Source: Planctomycetota bacterium
GTDB taxonomy: Bacteria; Planctomycetota; Planctomycetia; Planctomycetales; Planctomycetaceae
NCBI GenBank assembly: GCA_014584345.1
Contig: JACTNB010000033.1
Location: 1-64,000 of the forward strand
Reading direction: 5' to 3'
DNA: 64,000 nt
Positions 28,213-36,703 of the stretch are shown in pieces; positions within the stretch are counted from its first letter, which is position 1, and every line of letters begins with the position of its first letter. Position numbers and translations under genes: made by a program. Below the pieces are notes generated by a model that ran no database searches, was not told where the DNA came from, and saw only the letters and a program-made list of their open reading frames with translations.

Positions 28213-29370
28213 ATGAAAATGTTGTGGTACTCATTTAAGGTGCTGATGGTTTGCGCGGGCAGCCTCGGAGCTGGCTGGTACGTGTATCAGCGCAGCATGG
28301 AAATCTCCGCTCTCCCCACACCCACTCCCCAGCGTGCCCAACTGACCGTGGAAGTCGTCCGGACTACGCGAACGCAATTGGAAGACCAGATTCAATATGT
28401 CGGCAGCGTGCAAGCCCTCGCGACTGTGCAGGTCCGTTCCCGTGTGGACGGTTACATCCAGGAGATGCCCTACAACCTGGGCGAAGAAGTTCTGCGCGAT
28501 CAAATCCTGATTCAACTGGATCCCTCGCGGGACCTGGAACTGGTCCAGCAAGCCTCTTCCGCCCTCAAAGTGGCGGAGGCTCAATTGCAGGCCAAGCAAC
28601 ATGCCCGCGACCTGGCCCAGGAAGAATGGGCACGCATGGATAAATTCATCAACTCAAACGTCTACACCGAACAACAACGACTCCAATTGACCACCCAGCT
28701 CGATATTGCCAAGGCGGAAGTGGCCCTGGCCGAGGCTCAGGTGGACTCCGCGCGTTCAGCCTGGCAAAGTCGCAAGCTGGAACTGGAGGAATTGGAGATG
28801 CGTGCCCCCATGTCCGGTATTGTCGCAGAACGCCTCGCCGAGCCTGGGGATTTGGCCCGCGTGGACCTCCCCTTGATCACGCTGGTGAATATCGAGTCCG
28901 TCCGTGTCACGGTGCATGTCTCGGAGATGGATTATCGTCTTGTCACCGTGGGGCAGAAGGCCACGTTGCAGGTCGACGCGCTGCCGGGCCAATCTTTCAT
29001 CGGCACGGTCCAGCGCAAATCCCCCGTGCTCGACCCCGGCACGCGGACCGCGATTGTCGAAATCGAAGTTCCGAACGCAGACTATCTGCTGAAACCCGGC
29101 ATGCATGCCCGGGCCACCATTGTCTGCTCGAATCCCCGCCAGGCAATCACCGTGCCTACCGCCAGCCTGGTCGATCGGGATGGGCAAAGCCTGGTGTACG
29201 TGTTCGATCAGGAGCATGGCACCGTCAAGGCGCAATCCGTGCAAACAGGCATCATGCTTACCGACATTGTCGAAATTCTGGCCGGCATCACCGAAAACAC
29301 CCCCGTCGTGCGACTGGGAAGCAGCATGGTCGAAGACGGGCAGGAAGTGGCCGTCAGTTGGGCGAAGTAA
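28213..29370 (+). CDS. RND efflux periplasmic adaptor (HlyD/AcrA type)
   Basis: 385 residues. N-terminal signal anchor (about 8-25, LMVCAGSLGAGWYVY), then the barrel-sandwich half QVRSRVDGYIQEMPYNLGEEVL, a coiled-coil hairpin (about 100-190), the second lipoyl half MRAPMSGIVAERLAEPGDLARV, and the beta-barrel region. The start is chosen at the signal. It bridges the permease at 30456 to an outer-membrane channel, which is absent locally. It is the first gene of a three-gene operon. Confidence 0.9.
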   Translation: MKMLWYSFKVLMVCAGSLGAGWYVYQRSMEISALPTPTPQRAQLTVEVVRTTRTQLEDQIQYVGSVQALATVQVRSRVDGYIQEMPYNLGEEVLRDQILIQLDPSRDLELVQQASSALKVAEAQLQAKQHARDLAQEEWARMDKFINSNVYTEQQRLQLTTQLDIAKAEVALAEAQVDSARSAWQSRKLELEELEMRAPMSGIVAERLAEPGDLARVDLPLITLVNIESVRVTVHVSEMDYRLVTVGQKATLQVDALPGQSFIGTVQRKSPVLDPGTRTAIVEIEVPNADYLLKPGMHARATIVCSNPRQAITVPTASLVDRDGQSLVYVFDQEHGTVKAQSVQTGIMLTDIVEILAGITENTPVVRLGSSMVEDGQEVAVSWAK

Positions 29371-29431
29371 CCCCGCCACCGCCTCTCCCCCCTCCCGCAG
29401 GCCCCAAACAAACCTCCATGGAAAGCCCCCC

Positions 29432-30406
29432 ATGACTGGAACCATCCTCCCAAAGTCTCCCGCCGTGACGCTACGCCCCCTCGCTCTGCTGCTGGTTCTT
29501 TCCGCGATGGCATTGCCCACGCTGACCAGCGTTCGCGCCGAACAGATCTCCTTTCAACTCCGGGATGTGCCCGGCCAATATCTCGACGTGCTGGCGGGTG
29601 ATAAAATTGTGGCCCGCTACCAGTATGCGTACGATCCCTCGACGCCCGAGTCTCTGCACGAAACCTACAAACCCTACCTGCATGTGATGGATGCCGCGGG
29701 GGAAATGCCCATCACCAAGGGGGCAGGGGGGCAATTCACGCATCATCGGGGGATTTTCATCGGTTGGAACAAGGTCGAACAGGATGGCAAATCCTACGAC
29801 CGCTGGCACATGAAGCAGGGGGATATCGTTCACAAACAATTCGAAAACCTGCAGGCCGGACCAGGTCGGGCTCAATTCACGTCGCTTACTCACTGGAATA
29901 AAGGGCCCGAGGATAACGGCGAGACGCTAATCCGGGAAAAACGGACCATGACCTTTCTGCCGGGAACCGGCCCCGTCCGGCTCGTGATCGATTTCGCATC
30001 CACGTTAACTCCCACTGGAGGAACCGTGCGGCTGAATGGGGATCCCGAACATGCGGGAGTACAATTTCGGCCTGCCGATGAAGTCGATCGCAAGCGGACC
30101 CAGTATCTGTTTCCCCGGGAAGGGATGGATCCCCGCAAGGATCAAGATCCGGCCTGGGTGGGAGAAACGTTTTTCCTGAAAGGCCAGCCCCACAGCATCG
30201 TGCATGTCAATCATCCCCGAAATCCCGCGGGGACCTTGTATTCCGCCTATCGTGATTACGGCCGTTTCGGCGCGTTTTTCGTCACGGAAATTCCCGAAGG
30301 GGAATCCTTGACACTCCGCTACCGCTTCCTGGTCATCGACGGCAGTCTGCCAGATCGGGAACTGCTGGGCCAGTTAGCCGAAGAGTTCGCCCGCAAGGCT
30401 GATTAA
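29432..30406 (+). CDS. DUF6807 (PmoA-like) exported protein
   Basis: 324 residues with a signal peptide (LALLLVLSAMALPTLTSVRA). The body is a DUF6807-type beta-rich domain: an initial jelly-roll-like part, then HHRGIFIGWNKV (near 103-114), DRWHMKQGDIVH, REKRTMTFLPGTGPVRLVIDF and HVNHPRNPAGTLYSAYRDYG. Planctomycete and Bacteroidetes homologues are usually annotated PmoA family or DUF6807; function is not established. It lies between adaptor (62 bases before) and permease (49 bases after) on the same strand, so it is probably transcribed with the efflux pump. Confidence 0.84.
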   Translation: MTGTILPKSPAVTLRPLALLLVLSAMALPTLTSVRAEQISFQLRDVPGQYLDVLAGDKIVARYQYAYDPSTPESLHETYKPYLHVMDAAGEMPITKGAGGQFTHHRGIFIGWNKVEQDGKSYDRWHMKQGDIVHKQFENLQAGPGRAQFTSLTHWNKGPEDNGETLIREKRTMTFLPGTGPVRLVIDFASTLTPTGGTVRLNGDPEHAGVQFRPADEVDRKRTQYLFPREGMDPRKDQDPAWVGETFFLKGQPHSIVHVNHPRNPAGTLYSAYRDYGRFGAFFVTEIPEGESLTLRYRFLVIDGSLPDRELLGQLAEEFARKAD

Positions 30407-30455
30407 TTCCCGTGCCAGCCGAGCCGTCTTTCCGCCAGACTGGATTTCCAAGGGC

Positions 30456-33400
30456 ATGACTCCAGAAGCACTCGACAAACAGAATTCCGGACTGACTGGG
30501 CTTGCCGTCCAGCGCCCGGTGACCACGCTGATGCTTGCCGGCATGATCCTGCTGCTCGGGGGAATTGCCCTTTCCCGGCTGGCGGTCGATCTGATGCCGG
30601 ACATGAGTTTTCCCACACTCAGCATTGTCACGGTGTACCAGGGAGCCGGCCCCGAAGAAGTCGAGACCCTGATAACCCGACCGATCGAGCAGGCCGTCTC
30701 CAGTATTCCGGGGGTCGATCGCATCTTCAGTGAATCCATGGAAGGGAGCAGTGCCGTTCGTGTCCGGTTTGCCTGGGGAACGAATCTGGATCTCGCCCTG
30801 AGCGATATTCGGCAACAACTCGACCGCATCCGCCGCGTGCTTCCTGATGACATCGATCCCCCCTATGTGCGCAAGTTCGATATCGCCGATACGCCCATTC
30901 TGCTGATGGGGCTGCACAGCGAACTCTCGGCCGCCGAACTGACCATTCTGGCGGATCGAGTCATTTTGCCTCGGCTGGAACAGGTGGATGGCGTGGCCCG
31001 GGTCAGCCTGCGTGGCGCGGAGACCCGGGAAATACAAGTACAGTTGGATCGTGGCCGCATGGAATCCCGCGGTGTCGGCGTGAACGATGTGCTGCAGGCC
31101 CTCCGCAAAAGCAATGTCACCCAGCCCTCGGGCGATTTTGAACGGGGGGACACGCGCATCCTCGTGCGCAACCGGGGAGAATTCCGCGAGTTGGACGAAA
31201 TCCGCCAGACCGTCATCCTCAATCGTGCCGGTGCGGTCGTCCGCGTCGCGGATGTGGCCACCCTGGTCGATGGCTTTCAAGACCGCACGGAAATGACACG
31301 GGTCAATGGTCAACCCTCGTTGATGGTGTATGTCTTTAAGCAGTCGGGAGCAAACACGGTTGCCGTCAGCGACAACGTCCATCGTGCCGTCGCCCTGTTG
31401 AACGCCGAACTGCGCGATGCCGAGCTACTCGTGCGGCAGGATCGTTCCGACTTCATTCGCGAAGCCATTCGCAACATACAGGTGGGCGGCTCGCTGGGTA
31501 TGCTGCTGGCAACGCTGGTGTTGATCGTCTTTCTGCAAAATCTCCGGAGCACCCTGATCATCGGCGTCGCCATGCCCTTGTCGGTTGTGGCTACCTTCAC
31601 GCTGATCTACTTCCAGGGTTTCACGCTGAATATTGTCTCCTTCGGCGGGCTGGCTCTGGGTATTGGATTGCTGGTCGACAACTCGATTGTTGTCCTCGAA
31701 AGCATATTTCGTTATCGGGAGCAGGGCTACGAAGCAAAAACGGCGGCCATCGTCGGCACGCGTGAAGTTGCGGGGGCCATTACCGCCAGCACCTTGACCA
31801 CGCTGATTGTGTTTCTTCCCTTGATTTTCGTGCAGGGAATCACCGGAGTGCTGCTGCATCAACTCGCATGGGTGGTTTCCTTTTCACTCTGCTGTTCCCT
31901 GATGGTCAGCCTGACGATTACCCCGGTGATGGCAGCATACTGGCTGCCGCGCTTCGAACCACCGCACGATCCGTCGGCCGCGGGCCCGCCAGGACTAGTC
32001 TCCCGCATATTCGCCCCCTTGCATGCCTGGAATCGGGCCTGCATCGCCCTTTGCGAACGCGGCTATCATGGCCTGCTCGCGTTCACGCTTCGCAGGGGGT
32101 TCCTGGTGGGGGGGATTCTCTGCATCGCTCTGGCGAGTTCGCTGGGACTGTTCCCGCTCGTTAAATCGGAATTTCTACCGGAAACCGACGAAGGGGTAGT
32201 CACCGTCACCATGCAGATGCCGCCCGGCATTACTCTGGAACGGCTCCATGCTCAAGCCCTGGAGGCAGAACAGAGAATTCTGAAGCATACTCCCGAACGC
32301 TTGAACGTGGCCGGTTTCATCGGTGGATCCAAGGAAGATCCAGACCGCTGGAATCGCATCTATTACCGAATTGTCTTGTCCCCCCGGAACCAGCGCGAGG
32401 CCTCGTCCGAGGATGTCCGGAAAAGACTCGAACACGTACTGACCGGCATTCCGGGATGCCGACTTTCCGTGCGTGTTTCCCAGGAACAACTGCTGGCGCG
32501 CGCCATCAGTCGCATGGGAGACGGCAAGCTTTCCGTGTATGTCCGCGGACACGATCTGGCCGTCATGCAGCATCTGGCCAACTCGGCCATGAACACCATG
32601 AAGGAGACACCGGGCTTCGTGAATGTGGAACTGGCCCAAAGCGATGCCCGTCCCGAACTCGGGACGTTTATTGATCGCACCAAGGCCAGTCAACTGGATG
32701 TCAGCGTGGAAGATGTGTCGCAAGTTCTGGAAACCACCCTGCGGGGCACGCAGGCCACAATCTACCGCGAAGACGGCGATGAAATTCCCGTCATGGTACG
32801 TTTCCGCGAGGATGATCGCCGCACCGCCCGGCAAATTGAACAGGTGACAGTCACCACGGCATTGGGCAAGCAAATCCCTTTGCAGAATCTGCTCCGCTTT
32901 GAAAGTGGACAGGCGCCGGTCGCCATTCAACGCATGGATCAACAACGCACCATGGTGATCACCGCGGATTTATCGGAGCGCGAGTTGGGCAGTGCCGTGC
33001 AGGAACTTACCGATCGGTTGCGAACAATCCATCTTCCCAACGGATATTCCCTCGGCATCGGGGGAGATTGGGAAGAACAGCAGAAGGGGTTTGTGGACCT
33101 TCAGCAGGGATTCCTGCTGGCCTTGCTGCTGATGTACATGGTCATGGCCAGCCAGTTTGAGTCCTTCCTCGATCCGCTCCTGATTCTGGCGTCGGTTCCC
33201 CTGGCCGGAATCGGCGTGATTCTCGTCCTGACGCAGTTCCATACCACGTTGAATGTCCAGTCCTTTATTGGTGTCATTGTCCTGGCCGGGATTGTGGTCA
33301 ACAACGCCATCGTAGTCATCGACTATGTGCGGCAACTCCGCGAGGAACATCCCGAGGCTCCCGTTTCGAGTCTCGTGGAGCAGGCCTGCGTGCGGCGGTT

Positions 33401-33686
33401 TCGACCAATTGTCATGACCACCCTCACCACCGTTCTGGCCATGATCCCCGTGGCTCTTGGTTGGGGTGACGGAGGCGAACTGCAGGCGCCGATGGCACGC
33501 GTGGTGATTGGGGGATTGATCTCGGCCACGTTAACCACGCTCATCGGGATCCCGCTGCTGTATGTGGCTGTCGGCTCACTGGCCAAGCGTGTGCAGCCCT
33601 TGCCGGAAACCGTTCCCGCCACGACTCGGCTTATCCCGGAACCTGTCGCTTCAGCGATACAGGCCACGTCCGCTGTTCCCCATTAA
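30456..33686 (+). CDS. RND multidrug efflux permease (HAE1 type)
   Basis: 1076 residues, full-length. 12 transmembrane helices in two repeats, TM1 at about 25-45 and the large porter loops (DLALSDIRQQLDRIRRVLPDDIDPPYV). The TM4 motif GLALGIGLLVDNSIVVLESIFR carries one Asp of the proton relay (AcrB has DD; here DN), as in CusA/MdtC/HAE1 variants. The second half has VLILASVPLAGIGVILVL and the GGLISATLTTLIGIPLLYV end. It pumps substrates from the periplasm or outer leaflet using proton motive force. The adaptor is gene one of the operon. Confidence 0.92.
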   Translation: MTPEALDKQNSGLTGLAVQRPVTTLMLAGMILLLGGIALSRLAVDLMPDMSFPTLSIVTVYQGAGPEEVETLITRPIEQAVSSIPGVDRIFSESMEGSSAVRVRFAWGTNLDLALSDIRQQLDRIRRVLPDDIDPPYVRKFDIADTPILLMGLHSELSAAELTILADRVILPRLEQVDGVARVSLRGAETREIQVQLDRGRMESRGVGVNDVLQALRKSNVTQPSGDFERGDTRILVRNRGEFRELDEIRQTVILNRAGAVVRVADVATLVDGFQDRTEMTRVNGQPSLMVYVFKQSGANTVAVSDNVHRAVALLNAELRDAELLVRQDRSDFIREAIRNIQVGGSLGMLLATLVLIVFLQNLRSTLIIGVAMPLSVVATFTLIYFQGFTLNIVSFGGLALGIGLLVDNSIVVLESIFRYREQGYEAKTAAIVGTREVAGAITASTLTTLIVFLPLIFVQGITGVLLHQLAWVVSFSLCCSLMVSLTITPVMAAYWLPRFEPPHDPSAAGPPGLVSRIFAPLHAWNRACIALCERGYHGLLAFTLRRGFLVGGILCIALASSLGLFPLVKSEFLPETDEGVVTVTMQMPPGITLERLHAQALEAEQRILKHTPERLNVAGFIGGSKEDPDRWNRIYYRIVLSPRNQREASSEDVRKRLEHVLTGIPGCRLSVRVSQEQLLARAISRMGDGKLSVYVRGHDLAVMQHLANSAMNTMKETPGFVNVELAQSDARPELGTFIDRTKASQLDVSVEDVSQVLETTLRGTQATIYREDGDEIPVMVRFREDDRRTARQIEQVTVTTALGKQIPLQNLLRFESGQAPVAIQRMDQQRTMVITADLSERELGSAVQELTDRLRTIHLPNGYSLGIGGDWEEQQKGFVDLQQGFLLALLLMYMVMASQFESFLDPLLILASVPLAGIGVILVLTQFHTTLNVQSFIGVIVLAGIVVNNAIVVIDYVRQLREEHPEAPVSSLVEQACVRRFRPIVMTTLTTVLAMIPVALGWGDGGELQAPMARVVIGGLISATLTTLIGIPLLYVAVGSLAKRVQPLPETVPATTRLIPEPVASAIQATSAVPH

Positions 33687-33919
33687 GCTGGATTCTCGCG
33701 AGGAGTATCCGAGACGCCGGGCGAGCCGCGGGTTATTCAGAAATCCGTCTGTCACCCTCCGACGTTGCCGCGTGCTTCTTGGTGTCTCGAACGCGGCTCG
33801 TTCGATCGTATCGACTACCGCACCGGCCAGGATGCAGAGGGATTTTCTCGCCACTTGCTTTCAAGGGAGCCAAGGCATCCGTTAAATTGGCTGTTTTCAT
33901 TAACATCGGGAAGATAACG

Positions 33920-34972
33920 ATGGAAACTCATACCGATCCCCAGGAAGCCTTTCACGAATCGGGACGACAGTATTGGCGCCGGGTCATGCCCTGGCTGCAT
34001 CTGCTGCGTGTGCCCGGAGTTGCTGGCAGCCCGCGCGTACTGCTGGCCGGGTTCGTGGCTTCTTACGTGTTCATGCTGTTCGACCTACTGACGCTGGGAT
34101 TGACGATTCGAGATCGCCTGCCCACCTTGGAACGAGTTCTCGAATTACCCGTAAACTTCGGATTGTCGGTTTTGGCTCCCAACACCATGATGTATTTGTT
34201 CCTCTCGGTAGCTTCGGGACGAAGTGTCACGCTGTATCCGTTCCAGTTGTCCGCGATTGTTTTCGTGCATCTCTTGGGGGGATTGTTTATTTCCCGCCTC
34301 GCTGCGGGTATGTTGACCCAGGGAACCAGCCCTCCCGTGGATCAGGCCGCGCGCTTCTCGCTCGTAAAATTCCCCTCCCTGATGCTGGCACTGGCATTTC
34401 CGCTGTTGGCGATCGCCCTGCTGGCTGGCCTGGCCAGTGGCCTGGTTCTCCTGGAAAGAATTCCCCTTGGAGGGCCCTGGCTGGCAGGTATTTGTTATGG
34501 GCCGGTGTTATTGCTGACGTTTTTCGCGATGATCGTTGCGGTGGGGCTAGTCGTCGGCTGGCCGTTGCTAGTGGCCACGCTGGCAACGGAAAATTCCGAT
34601 GGTTTCGACGCCTGGAGCCGTTCCTTCGATTACCTGCGGTCACGCATTCTTCCGATACTCATTTCGGCCGGTCTTACCCTAATGCTGGGACTGGCCGTGC
34701 TGGTGCTGATCAGCGAACTCGCCGAACGCACTTTCAGTTTCGTTAATCTGTTGCAATCGCGTCTGCTGCATCTGCCCGCGAATGAAATTGCGCAGCGAGC
34801 GAACGCCACTTTCGCCGACGGTCCCAACGGCTTTCAGAATCTGTGGCGGACGTTGGGCATGTGCGTCATCCATGGGTACATATTGACCTTGTACTGGACC
34901 ACGGTCGTCGCAATTTATGTACAGGCGCGGCTAAGCGTCGACCGAATCCCCCTGGATGAGTTCCAGACGTAA
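33920..34972 (+). CDS. polytopic membrane protein, function unknown
   Basis: 350 residues with about six to seven transmembrane segments, on either side of an amphipathic tract ATENSDGFDAWSRSFDYLRSR, a motif I recall from planctomycete membrane proteins. Start chosen at METHTDP; upstream in-frame sequence is repetitive in composition and has no signal. It follows the RND permease by 233 bases on the same strand, so it may share or have its own promoter. No catalytic motif is visible. It could be a Yip1-like or transport accessory protein, but this is guesswork. Confidence 0.78.
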   Translation: METHTDPQEAFHESGRQYWRRVMPWLHLLRVPGVAGSPRVLLAGFVASYVFMLFDLLTLGLTIRDRLPTLERVLELPVNFGLSVLAPNTMMYLFLSVASGRSVTLYPFQLSAIVFVHLLGGLFISRLAAGMLTQGTSPPVDQAARFSLVKFPSLMLALAFPLLAIALLAGLASGLVLLERIPLGGPWLAGICYGPVLLLTFFAMIVAVGLVVGWPLLVATLATENSDGFDAWSRSFDYLRSRILPILISAGLTLMLGLAVLVLISELAERTFSFVNLLQSRLLHLPANEIAQRANATFADGPNGFQNLWRTLGMCVIHGYILTLYWTTVVAIYVQARLSVDRIPLDEFQT

Positions 34973-35343
34973 CAGGCCCTTCCGCCTGTTTCTCGCTGCC
35001 AGCACAACTAGCCGCGCTCGTGAGAATGCGGACCATGTTGGGAGCGTCTGCTTCCTGTCTTGATCCACTCCAGTGGACATCGAACCGCTGGCGTCTGCGT
35101 TGTATGATGATGACGGATTCTTGAAATCCCCGCAGTTGGGACAAGTCTCGGCATTTCCTGCAATTTTACATAAACTCACCGCGGAGAACGCAGCTTTTCG
35201 CGGAGGAGTGTCTTGTAGAATCCAATACGCCCGGCAAGGGATATTGAGATGCAGAACACCTTGCAATTAAACATGTACGAGTAATACCGACTCTGCATTC
35301 CCTGCGGTGCATTCCCGAACCACCGCGACTGCGGAGCAGGGTT
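34973..35343. repeat. intergenic region with dispersed repeat, copy C
   Basis: A 371-base spacer between convergent genes. ACTAGCCGCGCTCGTGAGAATGC begins at 35007; CTTGATCCACTCCAGTGGAC follows at 35060-35078, homologous in order to 7429-7500. From 35175 CTCACCGCGGAGAACGCAG matches the element at 7614. No gene is seen here. Confidence 0.62.
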
Positions 35344-36552
35344 TCAATAGGTCAGGCCACCCCGCAAGAACACCGTCGGGTCCTGGGAGTAACTGCCGAG
35401 ATTGGAGGAATAGTCTACTTCGCGACCGATCACCAGCCCCGTTTCCCAGAACCAGGAACGGTCGAGCGGTTGGCGATATTCCATGCCTACCAGGAGACGA
35501 TAATCACGGATCGTGACCACATCGTTCACGCCTCCCGTGCGTTCAATGGCCCATGTCCCTCCGCCAAATTCCGCGGCCAGGTATCCCCAACGCTCCGTTT
35601 CACCCGAAACGGCGATTTGCCGCAAAAATCGCGGACGGGGAAAGGTCAACTCCAGCTTGGTTCGTGCGTCGGGCGACCAGTTCAATCCCACCGCGGGAAG
35701 TAATCGCACATCGTCTCGATTCAAATAGACTACGCCGAACATCCACTGAAGCTCGGAAGACTGCGCGAAAATCAACATCCCCATGCCGGAGGTTCGGATC
35801 GACTCGGAACTGGTATTCTGAAAGTCGCTCGAAATGCCTGGGGATACATTCGCCTGGGCGATCAATCGTTTTGACAACGGCAGCATCCCCGTGATACCAA
35901 GAGATGCCTGGTGGAGCGTGCCAGGAACGTCGGTGCTGTCCGGCCCATTCAGGAAGGTCATTTGATAACTGGGCGAGATACTCAGAAACGGGACACGAGG
36001 ACTGGTAATCTTGGCTCGCAGATTCACATTGCTCATGCCGATGTTGTCGCCACTGCCTGGCAGCCAGGTGGCCGACAGACTCGTCGATTTCAAGGCAAGC
36101 CACGGGGCAGGGGACTCTTCCAGGGGGAGACAGGGATCCGGGGAGGGAGTCGCAGGCCCCTGTCCCGCCTGCAAATGATCTTCAATGGCGTTTTGAGCTT
36201 CCTGGAAACCGAGGCGATCTTCCTCGTAAGCGGCCAGCGCGGTCGAGTTCAGCGTGGTGCTGCTGGGGATTGGCTCGGTTGCGGTAATCGCAGGTTCGGT
36301 GCTGGACTGAAATTCTTCCCGTGATTCCTCCACGAGAGAATCCTGGATAATCCCTGCCAGCCAGACCGCGTTTGAATCGGTGGATTCTTCGACACGACGG
36401 ACATCCGCCATCGACTCCGCACTGGAGGGTCCCGCACCGATAATGCGAAAACTGGAGAGAGCTTCCTCCTCGGTTCCACCGGCTACAACGGGACAGGCGA
36501 TGCCCAGCCCGACCAGAGCGGTCATCAATCGGAATGCGAGAGAGGTCAGCAT
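35344..36552 (-). CDS. DUF6268-family outer-membrane beta-barrel protein
   Basis: 402 residues from the chosen Met, which gives a signal peptide (LTSLAFRLMTALVGLGIACPVVAGG). Residues about 30-150 form an acidic, Ser/Glu-rich linker (EEEALSSFRIIGAGPSSAESMADV), then beta-strand-rich sequence (alternating hydrophobic, aromatic-rich strands such as SSELQWMFGVVYLNRDDVRLLPAVGLNWSPD) ending in an aromatic-Tyr C-terminus (FLRGGLTY) as in outer-membrane barrels. Planctomycete relatives are annotated DUF6268. The upstream in-frame extension to 36804 overlaps the next gene and is rejected. Confidence 0.8.
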   Translation of the reverse strand: MLTSLAFRLMTALVGLGIACPVVAGGTEEEALSSFRIIGAGPSSAESMADVRRVEESTDSNAVWLAGIIQDSLVEESREEFQSSTEPAITATEPIPSSTTLNSTALAAYEEDRLGFQEAQNAIEDHLQAGQGPATPSPDPCLPLEESPAPWLALKSTSLSATWLPGSGDNIGMSNVNLRAKITSPRVPFLSISPSYQMTFLNGPDSTDVPGTLHQASLGITGMLPLSKRLIAQANVSPGISSDFQNTSSESIRTSGMGMLIFAQSSELQWMFGVVYLNRDDVRLLPAVGLNWSPDARTKLELTFPRPRFLRQIAVSGETERWGYLAAEFGGGTWAIERTGGVNDVVTIRDYRLLVGMEYRQPLDRSWFWETGLVIGREVDYSSNLGSYSQDPTVFLRGGLTY

Positions 36553-36703
36553 GATGCCAGGCCGAGGTGTGGGAGGATGCGAGAAGGGATTGCATTTAAT
36601 ATCGGGCGCCCGCTCCGCTGTCAATCCGGCCTGTATTTTCAGCGATTTCCTCCAAGGGGTGTAAGTTTTACAGGATTTCTTGCCCCCACGAGACAGGGAC
36701 ATT

